Below are positions 59,757 through 64,000 of a stretch of 64,000 bases of DNA, piece by piece; position 1 is the first letter of the stretch; each line of letters begins with the position of its first letter. The stretch spans positions 29,264,942-29,328,941 of the forward strand of contig CM053266.1 in the NCBI GenBank assembly GCA_028583415.1, written 5' to 3'. A model generated the notes under the pieces. It searched no databases. It worked only from the letters and a program-made list of their open reading frames with translations, and was not told the DNA's origin. Made by a program: the position numbers and the translations under genes. The stretch comes from Protea cynaroides. Lineage: Eukaryota > Streptophyta > Magnoliopsida > Proteales > Proteaceae.

Positions 59757-60156
59757 TCTTATTCGTCATGTGAAATTTGTGTAGATATATGAATTTGGTT
59801 ATGTTGTGTCATGCTTAAGTATTTAGAAACCACACAAAGGATAGAGATTGATAGAAAGGTACCTACGCTTGGTCCAAGTTTTGATAGCTGTTGCCTCATG
59901 TAGTTTGAAAGAAAGAGATTAATACTTACCGAGAAAAAATTATAGATTGCTCTAGGTATCTTTTCATCTTAGTGTTCCTTCATATTTACAACCTCTCAAT
60001 CTTATATTTTCGTTTTTCATTATGTAGGAAACATTAGGATATGTGGACATCAATCTTATAGATGTTGTCAACAATGGGCGCATCAATGAGAAATACCATC
60101 TGATTGATTCAAAGAATGGAGTGATACACATGGAGATACAATGGAATAGAGAATGA
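39615..60156 (+). CDS. SYT3: Plant synaptotagmin (SYT3-like): TM anchor, SMP domain, two C2 domains
   Basis: Twelve exons join in frame with GT-AG borders to 547 codons and a stop, near the 540 of Arabidopsis SYT1/SYT3: 39615-39725, 40546-40644, 40784-40834, 40952-41075, 42661-42779, 42864-42965, 43204-43278, 44637-44713, 45159-45408, 45832-46209, 46609-46737, 60028-60156. Residues 1-30 form a hydrophobic ER anchor. An SMP lipid-transfer domain covers about 65-250 (LPEIPLWVKNPDYER, SLMEKPHVDFGLKLLGGD). C2A starts near 256 and has all five calcium-site Asp (277, 283, 333, 335, 341). C2B, from about 415, lacks them (HNNPFALL), as in related plant proteins. The family tethers ER to plasma membrane and moves lipids at contact sites. 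SLTGDKLPAKKTTIK and MLKKTRDPRWNEEFQF favour the SYT3 branch. Intron 11 is 13,290 bp because of nested retrotransposons, but its splice sites are intact. Confidence 0.93.
40546..40644 (+). CDS. SYT3: SYT3 exon 2 (residues 38-70)
   Basis: Acceptor TTGCAG, donor GTGAGT. It encodes the LPEIPLWVKNPDYER block at the start of the SMP domain. Confidence 0.92.
40784..40834 (+). CDS. SYT3: SYT3 exon 3 (residues 71-87)
   Basis: A 51-nt micro-exon encoding VDWLNKFVFDMWPYLDK, conserved in the family; it lies between GCAG and GTGATT. Confidence 0.92.
40952..41075 (+). CDS. SYT3: SYT3 exon 4 (residues 88-128 plus 1 nt)
   Basis: A long poly-T tract leads to the ACAG acceptor. SMP sequence through FESLTLGTLPPAIHG, ending in phase 1 at GTGAGA. 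Confidence 0.92.
41076..42660 (+). other. SYT3 intron 4, 1.6 kb, with repeat-like sequence
   Basis: Positions 41640-42310 look like a retrotransposon or LTR remnant (purine-rich then AT-rich), but no ends were found. Positions 42325-42445 have dense GATTC/AATCGG words like those at 62570-62760. No coding sequence. Confidence 0.4.
42661..42779 (+). CDS. SYT3: SYT3 exon 5 (residues 129-168)
   Basis: It completes the split Gly codon and encodes IKVYESNEAELVLEP through LQITVQ, part of the SMP domain. Donor GTCAGA. Confidence 0.9.
42864..42965 (+). CDS. SYT3: SYT3 exon 6 (residues 169-202)
   Basis: SMP sequence RVTLKPLVPTFPCFGG and VVSLMEK. The acceptor TTACAG gives a short 84-bp intron 5. Confidence 0.92.
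43204..43278 (+). CDS. SYT3: SYT3 exon 7 (residues 203-227)
   Basis: PHVDFGLKLLGGDIMAIPG through FVQ, a hallmark block of the family. Donor GTGCCG. Confidence 0.92.
43279..44636 (+). other. SYT3 intron 7, 1.4 kb
   Basis: No coding sequence. Positions 43930-43980 hold a GGGCTGGGCT-type short tandem repeat, and 43905-43930 a small palindrome CTGTTCACGTGAACAG. The middle looks transposon-derived, but no borders can be supported. Confidence 0.4.
44637..44713 (+). CDS. SYT3: SYT3 exon 8 (residues 228-252 plus 2 nt)
   Basis: ETIRREVGKLYLWPQILEIP, end of the SMP domain. Donor GTAAGC. Confidence 0.92.
45159..45408 (+). CDS. SYT3: SYT3 exon 9 (C2A, residues 253-336)
   Basis: Most of C2A, with Asp277, Asp283, Asp333 and Asp335 of the calcium site. 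Confidence 0.93.
45832..46209 (+). CDS. SYT3: SYT3 exon 10 (residues 337-462)
   Basis: Completes C2A (Asp341), then a charged linker, then the start of C2B (GVLLVTVRGAEDVEGK). The longest exon. Confidence 0.93.
46609..46737 (+). CDS. SYT3: SYT3 exon 11 (residues 463-505)
   Basis: MLKKTRDPRWNEEFQF and the following C2B strands. The donor GTAGGA opens the 13.3-kb intron 11. Confidence 0.93.
46738..47420 (+). other. Proximal part of SYT3 intron 11
   Basis: Ordinary AT-rich intron sequence up to the ATTGT target repeat at 47421. Confidence 0.5.
47426..48025 (-). repeat. Left remnant of the outer LTR
   Basis: It begins TGATGTAGGACAG and aligns, inverted, with the end of the inner 5' LTR (50570-50724). 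It stops where the inner element begins (TGATGAGG at 48026). Confidence 0.75.
48026..50724 (+). repeat. 5' LTR of the Ty3/gypsy element, interrupted by a solo LTR
   Basis: It starts TGATGAGGACATC and ends CTGTCCTACATCA. Without the nested 1,240-bp LTR and one target copy it is about 1.45 kb. Its start aligns inverted with 57425-57674. Confidence 0.8.
48621..49860 (-). mobile_element. Solo LTR nested inside an LTR of the same family
   Basis: It begins TGATGTAGGC, ends GTCCTCATCA and is flanked by CCTTT (48616-48620 and 49861-49865). The ends match those of the host LTR but it lies in the opposite orientation. It contains a duplicated phrase GGGGCCCACAGCTGGGACCC (49667 and 49714). Confidence 0.85.
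50728..50739 (+). other. Primer binding site of the Ty3/gypsy element
   Basis: TGCTATCAGAGC, three bases after the LTR end, is one mismatch from the usual tRNA-Met-complementary TGGTATCAGAGC. Confidence 0.75.
50788..54345 (+). pseudogene. Ty3/gypsy gag-pol, broken and lacking integrase
   Basis: In order on the + strand: a gag start at 50788 (MSPYMTTHSGRAYQ); gag core at about 51330-51765 (KHDKMSTTEYMAKFNEL); a CX2CX4HX4C zinc knuckle at about 52005-52050; protease at about 52250-52600, where the catalytic Asp position reads Asn (NNGSCMN), followed by ILGKPWLYD; reverse transcriptase at about 52880-53430 with the YFDDILI box near 53360; and RNase H at about 53740-54130 (CDAFAIGIGSILVQEG, STYDKEFYAVV, VDALSR). 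Homology ends near DYLLRDGFLF at 54300-54330, before integrase. Many stops and frame changes occur. The domain order and motifs fit plant chromovirus-like Ty3/gypsy elements; the exact lineage is not assigned. Confidence 0.88.
54545..55040 (-). repeat. Middle remnant of the outer LTR
   Basis: It aligns inverted with 48240-48610: shared GGTGGGACCCACTAACAAC and GGAGACGTGGGCAGTAAC phrases on this strand. It is broken near 55050 by a Mutator-like element and resumes at 57425. Confidence 0.7.
55162..56144 (-). mobile_element. PIF/Harbinger-like element with CCA/GGT minisatellite (copy 2)
   Basis: TAA flanks both sides (55159-55161 and 56145-56147). The ends are GGGGGTGTTTGGTAACACT and, inverted, GGGGCTGTTTGTTAAAACT. 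The arms match those of copy 1 (16583-19811) in inverted orientation, and 55370-56010 is an array of ACC-type triplets. The 230-codon open frames in the array (Pro/Thr/His) are by-products of the repeat. Confidence 0.85.
56376..56690 (+). CDS. Small open frame inside the Mutator-like element, unknown (104 aa)
   Basis: I do not recognise this protein. It starts MAAEKESITGESSKSS and has a serine-rich N-terminus, then an acidic, Asn-rich stretch. Codon use looks more natural than in surrounding chance frames, and its position between the inverted ends suggests captured host sequence. An intron-like GTAATACAC/GCCAGGTG region follows. It may be a pseudogene fragment or a chance frame. Confidence 0.35.
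   Translation: MAAEKESITGESSKSSLTDSNSISCSQSVSSGSGSVLYPQLKNEVFDNVFTSPISKPLDSDSEIFVFDYINLSVKQNIDNGDVLSFNDNNQNSFFQWETKLETL
57425..57674 (-). repeat. Right remnant of the outer LTR
   Basis: Inverted match to 48026-48245, ending CCTCATCA just before ATTGT at 57675-57679. Confidence 0.8.
57680..60027 (+). other. Distal part of SYT3 intron 11
   Basis: Mostly ordinary intron. Positions 59040-59300 look like a retroelement remnant but have no clear ends. The stretch ends at the TATGTAG acceptor at 60027. Confidence 0.45.
59676..59754. repeat. (TA)n(CA)n compound microsatellite
   Basis: About 12 TA units are followed by about 26 CA units. Confidence 0.95.
60028..60156 (+). CDS. SYT3: SYT3 exon 12, terminal (residues 506-547)
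   Basis: ETLGYVDINLIDVVNNGR, then EKYHLIDSKNGVIHMEIQW and a TGA stop, finishing C2B. It joins exon 11 in phase 0 across 13.3 kb. Confidence 0.93.
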   Translation, partial: ETLGYVDINLIDVVNNGRINEKYHLIDSKNGVIHMEIQWNRE

Positions 60157-60350
60157 GGTGTGTACAATCCTAGTTCACAAGTAGATTTTTTTGTAGATTG
60201 TTTGAATTATTTCTTGTAAAAATGTGATCGTTATTGTGAATTCTTACCAAGATACACAGTTCAAATTATTAAATACATTTCAAGTACATATGTTTGAGCA
60301 TTGGTAGTTTGTCAATAGGTCTGGCAACGTTTATGTAATTGTTGTTAGGT

Positions 60351-60356
60351 AATAAA
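60351..60356 (+). terminator. Candidate SYT3 polyadenylation signal
   Basis: AATAAA lies 195 bp after the stop codon, preceded by a T/G-rich stretch. The position suits a 3' UTR of about 220 bp. Confidence 0.5.
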
Positions 60357-60843
60357 GGAACAATGTGTACATAAATGAGTGTTAATAAGGCGATAAGGAA
60401 AATTTTATTTATTTATTTTTTTTTTTTTTTGTGAGGGGGGGTTTTGTGATACTGTGCTAAGAAGGCTCTAACGCTGAGAAAGTAAATGAATTCTTGTGAT
60501 TTTTCTCTTCTGTTGTTGAAAATGCTTTTGCCATGATGTAAATATTTAATTGCAAAAGAGTTAAACTTTATGGTCATTGTTTCAGTTAGATTGCCAATTG
60601 TCATACTACTTTTATGTAATCTAATCAGTGACTATTTCATGCGTCACTCTAATAAGGAAAGGGAACCTCTGGAGCCTGGGGCTGCAGCCCACGGGACATA
60701 TAGAAAAGTCTTGAGGCCTTGGTTCTTGATTCTAATGGTTTTTCTTGATTGCTTAAAACTGTAAGAGAGATTAAATTACTTAAAAAGATTGAAAGAGCAT
60801 GCAGATATATTTCACAATCTTTTGTATGGAGCTACTCTAGTTA

Positions 60844-60886
<43 letters not shown>

Positions 60887-61693
60887 AACCGGTGAAATAA
60901 CTGACATGAAGAAGCTTGTAGACAAGAAAAAAAAAATATAACTGAACAACTGCAAGTACAGTAGGTTGGTGTCCTGCCAATTGAGTGCAGACACCTAAGA
61001 GATCATGGGTTCGATTCTTCTGTCTCACATTGTGCCTTAAGGCACCTCCTTTTCCCTCTCTCTCTCTCTCTCTCCTTTGCAACTCTAAAATAGCTGTAGT
61101 CGATGTCCCATTGGAGGAAAATAGAATCAACTAAAAGAGAGAATAAAAGAAACTGAGGAAATGGAGAAATATACAAGAAAGGAGGTTTGATGGGAAAAAA
61201 AAAAGGTTGATTGAGATAGATTGTATGAGAGATTTAGATGGAGATGGGGAAAGCTCTGTGAAAGAAAGATTGTATGAAAATGGAGGGACATGAGATAAAG
61301 AAAGAATGATTAAAGATGTGCCCCATCATTATGTAATATTTGTTTGACAGTGGGATGAGAAGAAAGACGGTAAAAGAAAAGGGTTTTTGTTTATATACTA
61401 CAGTAATAGATAAGTACTCATCTTTTCCTAAAAAAAAAAAAAAAAATTATTACTCATCCGTTAAGATCTCTTGTTGGTCTTAAGGCTCTTTGCTGAGACT
61501 TGGAATTGAATCCCCACTCCAAAAGGGGAAAAAAAGTATTTGAAATCATTACTCCACTTCATAAAAAAAGAAATGGCGAAAAGTCCTCAGGCAGTGTAAA
61601 ATGGAATTTTTTTGTTTTTTTTTTGGGGGACTGGAACCATATACCATGTATTTGGAATCTTCCCTTGAGCTTGGAATCTTTCTATGGAGAGTT
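60357..61693. other. Spacer after SYT3
   Basis: No gene. It contains a poly-T run at 60415-60430, a (TG)n(AG)n microsatellite at 60846-60882 and a (CT)n tract at 61057-61073. Confidence 0.5.
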
Positions 61694-62283
61694 AGGTTAG
61701 GTCATAGGTGATTCAAGTTTGGCTTCGAATCTTCTTATTGAGACAAAGGCAAGTCATATGGTTAGAACTTCTTTTTTCAGGAAGAAGAGTGAGGACCATT
61801 TGGTTTTGAGCATCTGAGGTAACTTAATTAACTCTACTTATAGTATTATACTATGTGGATTTAAGGGTGTGTCAATTCGGTATTGGTACCGTATATTGAA
61901 CTATATCAAATTATAATCGGTACTGTAACAGTATAAACAAACAGAACCAAAGTCAGTACGGTATCGGTATTATGGGTTGAACCGGTATAGGTTAGGTCAT
62001 AGGTGATTCAAGTTTGGCTTCGAATCTTCTTATTGAGACAAAGGCAAGTCATATGGTTAGAACTTCTTTTTTCAGGAAGAAGAGTGAGGACCATTTGGTT
62101 TTGAGCATCTGAGGTAACTTAATTAACTCTACTTATAGTATTATACTATGTGGATTTAAGGGTGTGTCAATTCGGTATTGGTACCGTATATTGAACTGTA
62201 TCAAATTATAATCGGTACTGTAACAGTATAAACAAACAGAACCAAAGTCAGTACGGTATCGGTATTATGGGTTGAACCGGTAT
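61694..62283 (+). repeat. Near-identical 295-bp tandem duplication
   Basis: Unit 1 is 61694-61988 and unit 2 is 61989-62283; both begin AGGTTAGGTCATAGG. I see only one clear difference (GAACTATATC against GAACTGTATC). The unit includes the left part of the hAT-type MITE and its target repeat. Confidence 0.92.
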
Positions 62284-62545
62284 AAATTTATACCGACCTT
62301 TTCTCTCTTATATACCAAATTTTGTATAAAACCATATATATACCGGAGAAGAAACTGTATATTTACCTAATAAAAAACCATATATGATACTGAATAAAAA
62401 CTGTATCGAAACCATGCCAAGCCAGTATGGTAACGGCATGGAAAATTGGAACTGCAACTGATACAGTACAGTATCAGTATCACCATTTTGCCTTTTGTAC
62501 AATACTGAATACCGAATAACGAATTTCATATGGGTTGACACCCTT
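62156..62545. mobile_element. hAT-type MITE, 390 bp
   Basis: ATGTGGAT flanks it (62148-62155 and 62546-62553; another copy at 61853-61860 from the tandem duplication). The ends are AAGGGTGTGTCAATTCGGT at the left and an inverted AAGGGTGTCAACCC at the right. The inside is full of GGTATCGGTA/TACCG words. Confidence 0.75.
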
Positions 62546-62999
62546 ATGTGGATGAAGAGGAACGGCATGCATGCATTGATTTCGGTTCCAATTCGACCGG
62601 AATAGGTCAGATATAAACCGAAATCAGCCTGAACTCTAGAAACAAAGTATGAATCGGTCGATTTGAAGCAGGTGGAACAGAAATTGGAATCGGAATTGAG
62701 ATCATCCCAATTCGATCCGAGTCGATTGAATTGGCAATCCGATTCGGATTCCTCAAATTATGGTTGTGAGTTTGAGAAGATATGGAAAATTAAAACTTAC
62801 AAACTAAAACCCCAGTGGATATCTAGACAAATTTGACTAGTGGAAGCTAAGGTTTTGGAACATCTTCTCTTCACACACTTATGGAAGGTATTGGCTTTGA
62901 TCCCAGAGGGAGAGAATTGCAGAGTCCACATTGATACAAACACACATCTCTCTATTTGGAAAAAGACTACTATGGAGTAGTTTTTTAGAGAATTGTTCA

Positions 63000-63125
63000 T
63001 CTACATGTATTCGTATTCTCTTTGGAATCCCATCACCATCCATATTTAGTAGGTCTCACATTCTAGAGGTGGGTCCTGCACCATATCAATGGTGATGAGA
63101 TCTCATAGAGAGTACATCTACATGC
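63000..63125. mobile_element. Small foldback element
   Basis: Arms CTACATGTATTCG...CCCATCACCAT and inverted ATGGTGATGAGAT...CATCTACATG. Relatives lie at 63318-63440 and (half) 37265-37345. Confidence 0.6.
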
Positions 63126-63317
63126 AAGTGATCCGAATTCGTCCTTTTAGTGGAGTTATCTGTTCCCAACTTTCTTTATTCCACAAAAGACCACTCTGTG
63201 GTGACTAAGGAGAGAAAAGGGGAGGCAGAGGTCGGTTGGATAGGATTTGGGGGTGTTATAGACTATTCAACATACAAAGGATTGCCCCTGGATATTTATA
63301 GAATATAGATTAATTGT

Positions 63318-63440
63318 AGGTACGTGTACCCTTCACGGACCCATCACCATCTATATCCAGTTTGTCCTACACTCCAGGGGTGGGATCACACCCCATGGAT
63401 GATAATGGAATCTCATGAAGTGTATACGTACATGGAAAAG
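63318..63440. mobile_element. Small foldback element, second copy
   Basis: TACGTGTACCCTTCAC...CCCATCACCAT pairs with the inverted GATAATGGAATCTCATGAAGTGTATACG. Same family as 63000-63125. Confidence 0.55.
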
Positions 63441-64000
63441 AACCGTCCTCAATATTTATGCGAGATGGGCAAAACATAAAAGGTTTTCCCTAAAAAAAAT
63501 AAACCCCATCTTTTTTAGATCCAAAATGATTCCTCCCACAAGAGAATACAGAGAAGGGGGACCAAGACAGTGACTCATCTTTTTGAGATCCCATATGCTT
63601 TTAACATATGAGAAGAGTGAGATTTTAGGGAGATGGAGGGAAGAATCATTTACAAAAGGAATCCATAATGGGCCCTTGATGGGCTCTAGACTTGCCTTTC
63701 CTAGCCCTAAGTTTGCTTCACTTTCTGGGGCAAGTCAACATAAAAGGTGGAGTGCAGGCTTTTCTAAGGGAACCTCTCCTCTAGTGGTGGACCCCATCAG
63801 GGCCGAGTGGTGTTTGTGGGGGGCATGGGCTGTCTACCACTTACGATTCTGTAGGGCATCATACTGATCTTAGCTTTTCATTTTTTTCTATAATTAAGAT
63901 TCGATTTAGTCAATAAAAATTACTAAAAATCAGTTGTATGGTTTAAGGTCCCAAATTAATCTTTGGAATTGTGAAACATGACACTGCACGATGAAAAAAT

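Larger units (their letters stand above)
61690..62885 (+). repeat. Third, diverged copy of a dispersed repeat found in units A and B
   Basis: Its flanks match 27720-28045 and 34885-35215: CAAGGCAAGTCAT and GAGGACCATTTG-like phrases on the left, and GACAAATTTGAGTGG / AACATCTTCTCTTCAC-like phrases on the right (62830-62875). The hAT-type MITE and its duplication split this copy. Confidence 0.65.
62886..64000. other. Right-end spacer with small foldbacks
   Basis: Two foldbacks of about 125 bp lie at 63000-63125 and 63318-63440. A weak open frame at 63583-63867 shows no recognisable domain and I do not support it as a gene. Confidence 0.45.

Noticed and set aside
60960..61075. Possible tRNA or tRNA-derived SINE (GGGTTCGATTC resembles a B box at about 61010)
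   Set aside because: No cloverleaf can be drawn, the A box is poor, and there is no clear poly-A end or target repeat.
63583..63867. 94-codon frame near the right edge
   Set aside because: No recognisable domain, in repeat-rich spacer; treated as chance.
1..64000. CRISPR arrays, operons, riboswitches, replication origins
   Set aside because: The window is plant nuclear DNA; the periodic repeats seen are microsatellites, minisatellites and transposon ends, with no spacer-repeat pattern.

Overview
This window is nuclear DNA of a flowering plant. It is AT-rich, has spliced genes with GT-AG introns, holds a decayed plastid gene fragment, and is mostly transposable elements. Base composition and gene structure suggest a non-grass angiosperm (eudicot or magnoliid); the species cannot be named from the sequence. 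Only two host genes can be supported, both on the + strand. The first is the 3' end of a plastid beta-ketoacyl-ACP synthase I gene (KASI, four exons, 14514-15300). The second is a complete 12-exon plant synaptotagmin of the SYT3 type (39615-60156, 547 codons plus stop).

Layout. Positions 1-11568 hold a dead Ty1/copia element on the - strand. Two related hAT DNA transposons have cut its reverse transcriptase: 1133-2909 and 3130-8351, each with an 8-bp target-site duplication (TSD). Positions 11569-14513 are non-coding, probably KASI intron, and are followed by the KASI exons. Positions 16100-23520 are a run of small elements: a Tourist-like MITE, a PIF/Harbinger-like element with a GGT minisatellite split by a 2.3-kb solo LTR, two Mutator-like foldbacks, and a copia LTR containing one of them. 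Positions 23857-37208 are a direct tandem duplication of a roughly 6-7 kb non-coding segment, joined at 7 bp of microhomology. Only the second copy carries a plastid psbD fragment. Positions 37209-39260 are repeat-rich spacer with a GC-rich foldback.

The synaptotagmin gene fills 39.6-60.2 kb because intron 11 is 13.3 kb. That intron holds a 10.25-kb nest of LTR retrotransposons with clean TSDs. Inside the nest are a truncated Ty3/gypsy element, a solo LTR inserted within an LTR of the same family, a Mutator-like element with possible captured sequence, and a second copy of the GGT-minisatellite element. Positions 60157-64000 are 3' UTR and spacer with a near-identical 295-bp tandem duplication, a hAT-type MITE and small foldbacks.

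The two genes are functionally separate: one belongs to plastid fatty-acid synthesis, the other to ER-plasma membrane tethering. Most of the story is layered mobile DNA whose order of arrival can be read from nesting and TSDs. I found no RNA genes, CRISPR arrays or operons.
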